Source: Aquipseudomonas alcaligenes (GTDB taxonomy: Bacteria; Pseudomonadota; Gammaproteobacteria; Pseudomonadales; Pseudomonadaceae). From it: a stretch of DNA of 64,000 nucleotides. Below, piece by piece: positions 9,726-17,858 of the stretch. Position 1 is the first letter of the stretch, and every line of letters starts with the position of its first letter. Under the pieces are notes generated by a model that searched no databases, was not told the origin of the DNA, and was given only the letters and a program-made list of their open reading frames with translations. Location: the NCBI RefSeq assembly GCF_900156545.1, contig NZ_FTNW01000001.1, positions 496,001 to 560,000 of the forward strand, in the 5' to 3' direction. The position numbers were made by a program, and so were the translations under genes.

Positions 9726-11036
9726 ATGTCCGTTGCACCCGATTTCCTTCTTCAGTCCTCGCCCGACGTGCGCCCCAAAGCGCCTGCTGCCAAGGCCTCC
9801 AGCACGGCGCCGGAACCCAGCAGGGGCGAGGCTTCCAGCTTTGCCGAGGTCTACGCCAAGGAGCGCCAGGCCAAGGCCGCTGAACGCAAGGAGGCCGGCA
9901 GCAAGGCTGCCGAAGACCGTGCTGCCGAGAGTAAAACGACCGATGAGCCGGCGACAGAGGCTGCCGCCGAGCAGCCGGCAGTTGCCGAAAGCGGCAATAC
10001 CTTGCCAGCGGAGGAAGTGGTTGAAGGTGGTGACGAGGCAGTGGTCGATCCGCTGCTACTGATGGCCATGACCGGCCAGTTGCCTTCGACCGAAGTGGTC
10101 GACCCGGCCCTCAGTGGCGCGGCCGAGGTTGTCGAGGGGGAGGGTGAACCCATACTGCAAGCCAGTGCACCGACGGTGGCCAGTGCTGCGCCCGCCACCC
10201 TGACCGAGGCCAGCCATGATCCTGAACTGGACATGCTCAACAGCCTGTCCGGGGTAAAGCTGGCCCTTGAAATAGGTGCGCAGAACCAGGCCGCTGCGCA
10301 GCAGCAACTGAGCCCGGGCGCGGTAGCGGCCGAGCGTGCCAGCAACCCGGCACAGGGCTTCGCCAACGCCCTGGCTGCCTTCGCTGGCGATGCCATGCCC
10401 AGCGAGGAGACGCCGAGCGAAGGGCTGGAGGGCGAGTTGCTCGGCGAGGCTCTGGATAGCTCGTTGCCCGGCGTTCGCGAGGGCCAGAGCGATGCGCGTG
10501 CCGAAGCCTTCGCCAGCAAGCTCAGCGCCCTGAGCCAGGCTATCAATCAGCAGGTCAATGCCGCCCAGCGGATGCCGCTGGTGCCCGGTCAGCCACTGCA
10601 GGTTGGGCATCCCGGCATGAGCGAGGCGGTGGTCGACAAGGTTATGTGGCTGTCCAGTCAGAACCTCAAGTCTGCCGAGATCCAGCTGGACCCGGCCGAG
10701 CTGGGGCGGCTGGAGGTGCGTATCGAGCTGAACAAGGACCAGGCGGCGCAGGTGACCTTCGTCAGTGCCAACGCCAACGTGCGTGACCAGCTGGAAGGCC
10801 AGGCCCATCGTCTGCGCGAACTGTTCGCTCAGCAGGGTATGAACCAGCTGGACGTCAATGTCTCCGACCAGTCCATGGCGCGGGGTTCCCAGGGCGGCGG
10901 CGAGGAGGGGCAGCGCCGCTCCGCCGGCCGCGGCTTTGACGGCTCGCGCGACGACGAGGTGATTGGCGGTGTCAGCGAGATCCGCACGCCGTCGAGCGGC
11001 GTCGCTCCTCGTGGGCTGGTGGACTACTACGCCTGA
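9726..11036 (+). CDS. fliK: FliK, flagellar hook-length control protein
   Basis: FliK measures hook length and triggers the substrate-specificity switch of FlhB. The 436-residue product has a low-complexity Ala/Glu-rich N-terminal ruler region. The conserved C-terminal domain is at about residues 295-385 (LQLDPAELGRLEVRIEL-like, then VRDQLEGQAHRLRELFAQQG). It has its own sigma-54 promoter upstream and a strong terminator downstream, so it appears to be a single-gene unit. A second FliK-like gene lies at 32917-34464. Confidence 0.93.
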   Translation: MSVAPDFLLQSSPDVRPKAPAAKASSTAPEPSRGEASSFAEVYAKERQAKAAERKEAGSKAAEDRAAESKTTDEPATEAAAEQPAVAESGNTLPAEEVVEGGDEAVVDPLLLMAMTGQLPSTEVVDPALSGAAEVVEGEGEPILQASAPTVASAAPATLTEASHDPELDMLNSLSGVKLALEIGAQNQAAAQQQLSPGAVAAERASNPAQGFANALAAFAGDAMPSEETPSEGLEGELLGEALDSSLPGVREGQSDARAEAFASKLSALSQAINQQVNAAQRMPLVPGQPLQVGHPGMSEAVVDKVMWLSSQNLKSAEIQLDPAELGRLEVRIELNKDQAAQVTFVSANANVRDQLEGQAHRLRELFAQQGMNQLDVNVSDQSMARGSQGGGEEGQRRSAGRGFDGSRDDEVIGGVSEIRTPSSGVAPRGLVDYYA

Positions 11037-11061
11037 CGCCTGCCGATCATTGGCCAGGAAG

Positions 11062-11102
11062 CTGCGCCCGGTGCCGATAAAAGCACCGGGCGCAGTCGTT
11101 TT
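11062..11102 (+). terminator. Strong Rho-independent terminator after fliK
   Basis: A perfect 13-bp stem (11062-11074 with 11083-11095), an 8-nt loop and a following TCGTTTT tract end the fliK transcript. Confidence 0.85.
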
Positions 11103-11181
11103 CGGGTGACAGGCGGTCGTGGCCTTGGTATATCGGCAGCCTGTATCGAGGGCCGCAGGACAGACTATCTTGTTTACAAGG

Positions 11182-11197
11182 TGGCATAACACTTGCT
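11182..11197 (+). promoter_or_regulatory. Sigma-54 promoter of fliLMNOPQR-flhB
   Basis: TGGCATAACACTTGCT matches the -24/-12 consensus with GG-N10-GC spacing. It lies 50 bp upstream of fliL, after the fliK terminator, and is the only good promoter seen before the eight-gene operon. Confidence 0.85.
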
Positions 11198-11247
11198 CCT
11201 AAGCCTTTGACTCTGGACAAATCACAGAACGGTGACGGATTTCTGGC

Positions 11248-11790
11248 ATGGCAAAGAAAGAAGCTCCTACTCCGCCGGCAGCCGATGGCGGCGAAAAGGC
11301 CGGTGGCAAGAGCAAGCTCAAACTCATCATTCTGATCGTGGTCATCCTGCTGCTGGCGGTCGGCGGCTCGGTGGGTGCGACCCTGTTCTTCCTGGGCAAG
11401 GACAAGGGCGGTGAGGAGGAGAAGCCTGCAGAGGAGGCTGCCAGCGAGAGCGCTGCCGCACCGGTCAAGCTGCCGGCCATCTACGAGGCCATCGCCCCGG
11501 CATTCATCGCCAACTACAACTACCAGGGGCGGCAGCGTTACATGCAGGTCAGCGTGGCGCTGATGGCGCGTAACCAGGCCGAGCTGGACGCGCTCAAGGT
11601 CCATATGCCGCTGGTGCGCAATCGTCTGGTTATGCTGTTCTCCGGGCAGGACTTCGGCAACCTGATGACGCCGGTCGGCAAGGAAATGCTGCGCAGCCAG
11701 GCCACAGCGGTGGTGCAGGAGCTGGCGCAGAAGGAAACCGGCAAAACCGTGGTTGAACAGGTCCTGTTCACCAATATCGTGCTGCAGTAG
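11248..11790 (+). CDS. fliL: FliL, flagellar basal-body/stator-associated protein
   Basis: FliL is a single-pass inner-membrane protein that forms rings around the stators. The 180-residue product has a Lys-rich cytoplasmic N-terminus, one transmembrane segment at about residues 29-50 and an acidic linker. The periplasmic FliL domain (YEAIAPAFIANYN onward) then runs to the conserved C-terminus VLFTNIVLQ. It is the first gene of the sigma-54-driven operon and is followed by fliM after 11 nt. Confidence 0.95.
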   Translation: MAKKEAPTPPAADGGEKAGGKSKLKLIILIVVILLLAVGGSVGATLFFLGKDKGGEEEKPAEEAASESAAAPVKLPAIYEAIAPAFIANYNYQGRQRYMQVSVALMARNQAELDALKVHMPLVRNRLVMLFSGQDFGNLMTPVGKEMLRSQATAVVQELAQKETGKTVVEQVLFTNIVLQ

Positions 11791-11801
11791 CGGGAGCTGC
11801 C

Positions 11802-12773
11802 ATGGCCGTACAAGACCTGCTGTCACAGGACGAGATCGACGCGCTGCTGCATGGTGTCGACGATGGCCTGGTCGAGACCGAAGCCGATGCCGAACCCGGT
11901 AGCGTCAAAAGTTACGACCTGACCAGCCAGGATCGCATCGTCCGCGGACGTATGCCGACCCTGGAAATGATCAACGAGCGTTTCGCCCGCTATACCCGCA
12001 TCAGCATGTTCAACCTGCTGCGTCGTTCCGCCGACGTGGCGGTGGGCGGCGTGCAGGTGATGAAGTTTGGCGAGTACGTGCATTCGCTGTATGTGCCGAC
12101 CAGCCTCAACCTGGTGAAGATGAAGCCGCTGCGCGGCACCGCGCTGTTCATCCTCGACGCCAAACTGGTGTTCAAGCTGGTGGACAACTTCTTCGGCGGC
12201 GACGGTCGTCACGCCAAGATCGAGGGCCGCGAGTTCACCCCCACCGAATTGCGCGTGGTGCGCATGGTGCTGGACCAGGCCTTCATCGACATGCGCGAGG
12301 CCTGGCACGCGGTCATGGATATCAACTTCGAGTACATCAACTCGGAGGTTAACCCCGCGTTGGCCAACATCGTCAGTCCCAGCGAAGTGGTGGTCGTGTC
12401 GACCTTCCACATCGAACTGGACGGTGGCGGTGGCGATCTGCACATGACGCTTCCCTACTCGATGATTGAGCCGATACGCGAGATGCTCGATGCGGGCTTC
12501 CAGTCCGACGTGGACGATCAGGACGAGCGCTGGATCAAGGCGTTGCGCGAGGACATCCTCGACGTCAATGTGCCGCTTGGCGCCACCCTGGCGCGCCGCG
12601 AGCTGAAGCTACGCGACATCCTGCACATGCAGCCGGGGGATGTAATCCCGGTGGAGTTGCCGGAGCAGATGATCATGCGCGCCAACGGTGTGCCGGCCTT
12701 CAAGGTCAAGCTGGGCGCACACAAGGGCAATCTGGCGCTGCAGATTCTCGAGCCCGTCGAGCGAGTACGTTGA
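11802..12773 (+). CDS. fliM: FliM, flagellar motor switch protein
   Basis: FliM forms the C-ring and binds phospho-CheY. The 323-residue product begins with the CheY-binding peptide LLSQDEIDALLHG (residues 6-18). The GGVQVMKFGEY middle domain follows, and a C-terminal SpoA domain mediates FliN contact. Similar DEFEALL motifs recur in CheA in this window. Confidence 0.97.
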   Translation: MAVQDLLSQDEIDALLHGVDDGLVETEADAEPGSVKSYDLTSQDRIVRGRMPTLEMINERFARYTRISMFNLLRRSADVAVGGVQVMKFGEYVHSLYVPTSLNLVKMKPLRGTALFILDAKLVFKLVDNFFGGDGRHAKIEGREFTPTELRVVRMVLDQAFIDMREAWHAVMDINFEYINSEVNPALANIVSPSEVVVVSTFHIELDGGGGDLHMTLPYSMIEPIREMLDAGFQSDVDDQDERWIKALREDILDVNVPLGATLARRELKLRDILHMQPGDVIPVELPEQMIMRANGVPAFKVKLGAHKGNLALQILEPVERVR

Positions 12774-12819
12774 GTGCCTGCCTGCCGGTATTCAGTCAAC
12801 GTGTTCTGATAGATATCCC

Positions 12820-12846
12820 GATCACCGAGCAATCGACTCGGTGATC
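12820..12846 (+). other. Intergenic hairpin between fliM and fliN
   Basis: A perfect 10-bp inverted repeat, GATCACCGAG (12820-12829) and CTCGGTGATC (12837-12846), has a 7-nt loop and no T tract after it. It is more likely an RNA stability or processing element inside the operon than a terminator, because fliN onward has no visible promoter of its own. Confidence 0.6.
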
Positions 12847-12880
12847 AGCAACCTGATAGATAGCCAGCCGAGGTAGAGCG

Positions 12881-13363
12881 ATGGCAGACGAAAACGAAGG
12901 CACCAGCCCAGAGGAGCAGGCCCTGGCCGATGAGTGGGCCGCCGCATTGGCCGAGGCCGGCGACGATGCCGGCCAGGCCGACATCGATGCCATGATGGCG
13001 CAGGGCGGTGGCGGAGCAGCTGCGGCTCCCGCCGCGCCGCGCATGGCCATGGAAGAGTTTGGCAGCGCGCCTAAGCCAGGCAATGGCCCTGTGGCGCTGG
13101 AAGGGCCGAACCTGGATGTGATCCTCGACATTCCGGTGTCCATCTCCATGGAGGTCGGCAGCACCGAGATCAGCATCCGCAACCTGCTGCAGCTCAACCA
13201 GGGGTCGGTGGTGGAGCTGGATCGCCTGGCCGGAGAGCCGCTGGATGTGCTGGTCAATGGCACCCTGATCGCTCACGGCGAAGTGGTGGTGGTCAACGAA
13301 AAGTTCGGCATCCGCCTGACTGACGTGATCAGCCCCAGCGAACGCATCAAGAAACTGCGTTGA
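12881..13363 (+). CDS. fliN: FliN, flagellar motor switch protein
   Basis: FliN completes the C-ring with FliM. The 160-residue product has an extended acidic Ala/Gly-rich N-terminus and a C-terminal SpoA domain (about residues 80-158: LDVILDIPVSISMEVGSTEI). The N-terminal segment QADIDAMM resembles the FliM CheY-binding peptide. The gene follows a 107-bp spacer that contains a hairpin. Confidence 0.95.
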   Translation: MADENEGTSPEEQALADEWAAALAEAGDDAGQADIDAMMAQGGGGAAAAPAAPRMAMEEFGSAPKPGNGPVALEGPNLDVILDIPVSISMEVGSTEISIRNLLQLNQGSVVELDRLAGEPLDVLVNGTLIAHGEVVVVNEKFGIRLTDVISPSERIKKLR

Positions 13364-13370
13364 GGTGAGG

Positions 13371-13808
13371 ATGCGCGGACTCTGCAGTCTTCTCCTGCTG
13401 GCACCGCTGACGGCGCTGGCCGCCGAGCCGGCATCGAGGGCGGCGACGACGCCGTTGGCCGGCACCGATATCGGTGGGCAGCTGGCGCAGTTGCTTCTCG
13501 GCCTGTTGCTGGTGGTCGGCCTGATTTTCGCTTTGGCCTGGCTGTTGCGCAGGGTTCAGCAGATAGGGCCACGTGGCAATCAGGCCATCAGGCTGGTTGC
13601 CAGCCAGATTCTGGGGCCGCGTGATCGCCTGTTGCTGGTACAGGTGGGCGGCGAGCAGATACTGCTTGGCATCAGCGCCGGGCGAATTACCCCGCTGCAT
13701 GTACTCAAAGAGCCCGTGCCTCTGGCCGACAGCGAACCGGCGGCACCGGAGTTCGCGCAGCGGTTGATGGAGCTGCTCGGCAAGGAACACAGGGATCCCA
13801 AGCAATGA
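13371..13808 (+). CDS. fliO: FliO, flagellar export apparatus protein
   Basis: FliO is a small membrane protein needed for FliP assembly. The product is 145 residues from the ATG at 13371, with GAGGT 5 nt upstream. A GTG two codons earlier (13365) is possible but poorly placed. It has an N-terminal signal-like segment, one transmembrane helix at about residues 35-60 ([19 protein letters not shown]) and a cytoplasmic C-terminal domain. It overlaps fliP by 4 nt. Confidence 0.9.
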   Translation: MRGLCSLLLLAPLTALAAEPASRAATTPLAGTDIGGQLAQLLLGLLLVVGLIFALAWLLRRVQQIGPRGNQAIRLVASQILGPRDRLLLVQVGGEQILLGISAGRITPLHVLKEPVPLADSEPAAPEFAQRLMELLGKEHRDPKQ

Positions 13809-14560
13809 GCGCATGGCGCATCCTGCTGGCATTGCTGCTGGCCATCGCTGCCCCCTTGGCGTTCGGTGCCGACGACCCGCTGTCGATCAAGGCGATCACC
13901 CTGAGCACCAACGCCGAGGGACAGCAGGAGTATTCGGTCAGCCTGCAGATTCTGCTGATCATGACGGCGCTGAGTTTCATCCCGGCGTTCGTCATGCTGA
14001 TGACCAGCTTCACCCGGATCATCATCGTGTTTTCCATCCTGCGACAGGCGCTGGGCTTGCAGCAGACGCCTTCGAACCAGATCCTCATCGGTCTGGCGCT
14101 GTTCCTGACCCTGTTCATCATGGCCCCGGTTTTCGAAAGAATTAACCAGGATGCCCTGCAGCCCTATCTCAACGAGCAGCTGCCGGCGCAGCAGGCGATT
14201 GCCCGTGCCGAGGTGCCGATCAAGGAGTTCATGCTGGCGCAGACCCGCGCCTCGGACCTCGAACTGTTCGTCCGGTTGTCCAAGCGGACCGATATTGCCA
14301 GCCCCGAGCAGGCGCCGCTGACCATCCTGATCCCGGCCTTCGTTACTTCCGAGCTGAAGACGGCGTTCCAGATCGGCTTCATGATTTTCATCCCGTTCCT
14401 GATCATCGATATGGTGGTCGCCAGTATCCTCATGGCGATGGGTATGATGATGCTGTCGCCGCTGATCATTTCGTTGCCGTTCAAGATCATGCTGTTCGTC
14501 CTGATTGATGGCTGGGCGCTGATCATGGGTACCCTGGCCGGCAGTTTCGGCACGATATAG
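13805..14560 (+). CDS. fliP: FliP, flagellar export gate protein
   Basis: FliP forms the core of the export gate with FliQ and FliR. The 251-residue product has a cleavable signal peptide ending near AFGA and several transmembrane helices. It carries the family signatures [16 protein letters not shown] and [20 protein letters not shown]. It starts within the fliO stop. Confidence 0.97.
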   Translation: MSAWRILLALLLAIAAPLAFGADDPLSIKAITLSTNAEGQQEYSVSLQILLIMTALSFIPAFVMLMTSFTRIIIVFSILRQALGLQQTPSNQILIGLALFLTLFIMAPVFERINQDALQPYLNEQLPAQQAIARAEVPIKEFMLAQTRASDLELFVRLSKRTDIASPEQAPLTILIPAFVTSELKTAFQIGFMIFIPFLIIDMVVASILMAMGMMMLSPLIISLPFKIMLFVLIDGWALIMGTLAGSFGTI

Positions 14561-14573
14561 CGAGGCGCCGCAC

Positions 14574-14843
14574 ATGACTCCTGAAATCGCCGTCGATCTG
14601 TTCCGCGAAGCACTCTGGCTGACTTCACTGATCGTCGGGCTGCTGGTGTTGCCCAGTTTGCTGGTAGGCCTGGTGGTCGCTATTTTTCAGGCCGCCACAC
14701 AGATCAACGAACAGACCCTGAGTTTCATCCCGCGTCTGCTGGTGATGCTGCTTACCCTGATCTGGGCGGGTCCCTGGCTGGTGCGCGAGCTGATGGAGTA
14801 CACCCAGACGCTGGTGCAGAACATTCCGCTGTTGATCGGCTGA
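14574..14843 (+). CDS. fliQ: FliQ, flagellar export gate protein
   Basis: FliQ is an 89-residue, two-helix export gate subunit. The family motif FQAATQINEQTLSFIPRLL is present. Its stop codon overlaps the fliR start by one base. Confidence 0.96.
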   Translation: MTPEIAVDLFREALWLTSLIVGLLVLPSLLVGLVVAIFQAATQINEQTLSFIPRLLVMLLTLIWAGPWLVRELMEYTQTLVQNIPLLIG

Positions 14844-15619
14844 TGCTCGAACTGACCAATGCGCAGATTGGCGGCTGGCTGGGTCAGTTCCTCCTGCCGC
14901 TGTTTCGAATCGCCTCCATGCTGATGGTGATGCCGGTAATCGGCACCCAGCTGGTACCTGTGCGCGTGCGCCTGTACCTGGCTCTGGCAATCTGCGTCGT
15001 GTTGGCGCCGACCCTGCCGCCGATGCCTCAGGTGGATTCGGTCAGCCTGCAGTCCATGCTGCTGGTGGGGGAGCAGGTGCTGATCGGCGTGATGTTCGGT
15101 TTCATGCTGCAGCTGTATTTCCACCTGTTCACGGTCGCCGGGCAGATCATTGCCGTGCAAATGGGGCTGGGCTTCGCCTCCATGGTCGACCCTTCCAATG
15201 GTGTTTCGGTGCCGGTGCTTGGCCAGTTCCTGCTGATGCTGGTGACTCTGCTGTTCCTGGCCATGAACGGACATCTGGTGGTGCTCGAGGTGCTGGCGGA
15301 GAGTTTCGTTACCTTGCCCGTGGGAGAGGGCCTGCTGCTCGACCATTACTGGTCGATAGCCGGCAAGCTGAGCTGGGTGATTGCCGCGGGGCTGCTCATT
15401 TCGCTGCCCATAGTGACAGCTCTGCTCATCGTCAACCTGGCATTCGGTGTGATGACGCGCGCGGCTCCGCAGCTGAACATCTTTTCCATTGGGTTCCCGC
15501 TGACGCTGGTGCTCGGCCTGTTCATTTTCTGGGCTGGTCTGGCGGATTTCTTCGCGCACTTTCAGATGTTCGCGACAGATGCCCTGCAACAATTGCGCGA
15601 ACTGGCGCGCTTGCGCTGA
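14843..15619 (+). CDS. fliR: FliR, flagellar export gate protein
   Basis: FliR is a 258-residue polytopic export gate subunit that completes the FliPQR channel. About six hydrophobic segments are visible. The conserved region GLGFASMVDPSNGVSVPVLG is present. The gene is coupled to fliQ and followed by flhB after 9 nt. Confidence 0.96.
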   Translation: MLELTNAQIGGWLGQFLLPLFRIASMLMVMPVIGTQLVPVRVRLYLALAICVVLAPTLPPMPQVDSVSLQSMLLVGEQVLIGVMFGFMLQLYFHLFTVAGQIIAVQMGLGFASMVDPSNGVSVPVLGQFLLMLVTLLFLAMNGHLVVLEVLAESFVTLPVGEGLLLDHYWSIAGKLSWVIAAGLLISLPIVTALLIVNLAFGVMTRAAPQLNIFSIGFPLTLVLGLFIFWAGLADFFAHFQMFATDALQQLRELARLR

Positions 15620-15628
15620 GGAGACGCC

Positions 15629-16765
15629 ATGGCGGAAAGCGAAAGCGGCGCCGACAAGAGCGAGGAACCCACTAGTAAGCGCCTTGAAGAGGCGCGTCAG
15701 AAAGGGCAAATCGCACGTTCCAAGGAGCTGGGTACCCTCGCGGTCACGTTCGGGGCCGCTGCTGCTTTGCTGATTTTCGGTGCCGAAATTGGTCGGTCGA
15801 TGCTGGGTATCATGCAGGGCAACTTTGCGCTCCCCAGGGAGGTTTTGCTGGACGAGGGCTCGATGGCCCGCTACCTGCTGCGGACCGGCATGGAGGCGCT
15901 GCTGGCACTGCAGTCGTTTTTCATCGTCGTGCTCATCATGTCCATCCTTGGCTCGGTTGCCGTGGGTGGCTGGCTGTTCTCTGGGGAAGCGCTGCAACCC
16001 AAGTTCAGTCGCATGGACCCGTTGCAAGGCATCAAGCGCATGTTTTCTGCTCACGCCCTGGTGGAGTTGCTCAAGGCACTGGCCAAGTTCGTGATCATTC
16101 TGCTGGTGGCGCTGGCTGTGCTCAAGGCGGACCAGGACGATCTGCTGGCCATTGCCAACGAGTCGGTCGAGTCGGCGATCATGCACTCCATTCTGGTGAC
16201 TGGCTGGAGTCTGCTGTGGATGGCCTGCGGCCTGATTCTTATCGCGGCTGTCGACGTGCCGTTCCAGCTCTGGGATTCCAAGCAGAAGCTGATGATGACC
16301 AAGCAGGAGGTCAAGGACGAGTACAAGGACAGCGAGGGCAAGCCCGAGGTCAAGTCGAAGATCCGCCAGTTGCAGCGGCAGATGGCCGAGCGGCGCATGA
16401 TGCAGCAGGTGCCCGAGGCCGATGTGGTGATCACCAACCCGACGCACTTCGCCGTGGCGCTGAAGTACGACCCGGCCAAGGGTAATGCGCCGGTGATGCT
16501 GGCCAAGGGCGGCGACTTCCTGGCGCTGAAGATTCGTGAGATCGCCCAGGAGCACAAAGTCACCCTGCTCGAGTCGCCAGCCCTGGCGCGGGCGGTGTAC
16601 TACTCCACCGAGGTGGATCAGGAGATTCCTGCCGGGCTATACCTGGCCGTGGCCCAGGTGCTGGCCTACGTCTACCAGCTCAAGCAGTTCCGCGCCGGCA
16701 AGGGCAAGCGTCCCGGGCCGCTGCCGGATTTGCCAATTCCGCCGGATCTGCGCCGCGACCAGTAG
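15629..16765 (+). CDS. flhB: FlhB, flagellar export switch protein
   Basis: FlhB sets export substrate specificity through autocleavage. The 378-residue product has four membrane segments followed by a cytoplasmic domain. The cleavage motif Asn-Pro-Thr-His is at residues 270-273, so cleavage should occur between Asn270 and Pro271. A separate protein resembling only the part after this site is encoded at 32564-32920. This is the last gene of the fliL operon. Confidence 0.97.
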   Translation: MAESESGADKSEEPTSKRLEEARQKGQIARSKELGTLAVTFGAAAALLIFGAEIGRSMLGIMQGNFALPREVLLDEGSMARYLLRTGMEALLALQSFFIVVLIMSILGSVAVGGWLFSGEALQPKFSRMDPLQGIKRMFSAHALVELLKALAKFVIILLVALAVLKADQDDLLAIANESVESAIMHSILVTGWSLLWMACGLILIAAVDVPFQLWDSKQKLMMTKQEVKDEYKDSEGKPEVKSKIRQLQRQMAERRMMQQVPEADVVITNPTHFAVALKYDPAKGNAPVMLAKGGDFLALKIREIAQEHKVTLLESPALARAVYYSTEVDQEIPAGLYLAVAQVLAYVYQLKQFRAGKGKRPGPLPDLPIPPDLRRDQ

Positions 16766-16924
16766 CGGTCGTCATTCGTCGCCTGGCTTTGACAGCGCCC
16801 GAGCGCGGCCTAAACCTGCCACTGTGCCGTCTCCACAGCGGCGGCACTCTAGCGGGTCGGTGGCCTTGCCGTTGCCGTGGTACTGCACCTGAACGGAGTC
16901 AGTCATAGCTACGGAGCCCTGCCC

Positions 16925-17749
16925 ATGGCCAGAGTCGTCCTAACCCCCGCCTTGCGCGGCGAGTACGAACATCTTTTCGACAGCTGCCGGATCCGCCCCG
17001 AGCGGGGGGACGAGGTGGAAGCCATCGTCAGACAGCTGCTCAGCAACCAGTCGCGCTACGAGAAGGTGGCAGATGCCCTGGGGATTCCGTGGAGCTTCAT
17101 CGCGGTGATCCACAACATGGAGAGCAGCCAGAGCTTCCACAAGCACCTGCATAACGGCGACCCGCTGACGATGCGAACCGTGCAGGAGCCGCCGGGGCGG
17201 CCGAAGAACGGCAGTCCGCCCTTTACCTGGGAGCAGAGCGCGGCCGATGCACTGCAGCTCAAGCGCCTTGGTACCGGTACCGACTGGAGCCTGTCGGGTA
17301 CCCTGTATCAGCTGGAGCGCTACAACGGCTTCGGCTATCGCCTGTACCATCCGCATGTGCTTTCGCCCTACCTATGGGGTTTTTCCAACCACTACGGCAG
17401 CGGCAAGTATGTGGCCGACGGTACCTGGTCCGACAGCGCCGTGAGCAAGCAGTGCGGGGCCGCCCTGCTGTTGCGGCGCATGGCCGAGCGCGGCCTGGTC
17501 GAGTTTGCCGACCAGCCGCGTCCCGCCGCCAGCTCGGGTCCACTGGTGGCGGTTTACTCGATGCAGAAGCCGGGTGATCCCGAGCTGGAGCGGCAGGTCG
17601 TGGCCCTGCAGCACTGGCTCAACGGTTTCCCCGGTGTCTTCGTCAAGGTCGATGGCATCCCCGGGCAGCGCACTTCCGAGGCCTACCGGCAGGTCACAGG
17701 GCACTATCTGCCGGGCGATCCGCGTCACGGACAACGCCAGGTGGCCTGA
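16925..17749 (+). CDS. Predicted peptidoglycan hydrolase in the flagellar cluster
   Basis: The 274-residue product looks like a lysozyme or transglycosylase-type enzyme. The segment SFIAVIHNMESSQSF (about residues 58-72) resembles the catalytic Glu-Ser motif of such folds. The region around LERYNGFGYR and WGFSNHYGSGKYV looks like a substrate cleft. The C-terminal 70 residues resemble a peptidoglycan-binding repeat (LQHWLNGF, DGIPGQRTSEAYRQVTG). No signal peptide is evident. The ATG at 16925 is preferred because CGGAG lies 8-9 nt upstream; a GTG at 16877 is also open. Its position between flhB and flhA suggests a role in passing the rod through the wall, but this is inference. Confidence 0.6.
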   Translation: MARVVLTPALRGEYEHLFDSCRIRPERGDEVEAIVRQLLSNQSRYEKVADALGIPWSFIAVIHNMESSQSFHKHLHNGDPLTMRTVQEPPGRPKNGSPPFTWEQSAADALQLKRLGTGTDWSLSGTLYQLERYNGFGYRLYHPHVLSPYLWGFSNHYGSGKYVADGTWSDSAVSKQCGAALLLRRMAERGLVEFADQPRPAASSGPLVAVYSMQKPGDPELERQVVALQHWLNGFPGVFVKVDGIPGQRTSEAYRQVTGHYLPGDPRHGQRQVA

Positions 17750-17785
17750 GTGAATACGGCTCCGCCCGCCCGGGTGGGGCCGAGT

Positions 17786-17801
17786 TGGAATGCTTCTTGC
17801 C
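17786..17801 (+). promoter_or_regulatory. Sigma-54 promoter of flhA
   Basis: TGGAATGCTTCTTGCC has GG-N10-GC spacing and a consensus TTGC -12 element. It lies 58 bp upstream of the flhA GTG, within the gap after the peptidoglycan hydrolase gene. Confidence 0.75.
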
Positions 17802-17858
17802 AATACCCCTGCAAGGCGCCTTTTCGCGTCAAAAGATTGAATTGGCTGGGGAAAATAC

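Noticed and set aside
14687..16555. 622-codon open frame on the - strand
   Set aside because: It is antisense to fliQ-fliR-flhB, which are certain genes. The translation is His/Gln-rich low-complexity sequence.
16840..16924. Terminator after flhB
   Set aside because: The GTGCCG/CGGCAC inverted repeat near 16823-16846 has a long loop and no T tract, so it was not called.
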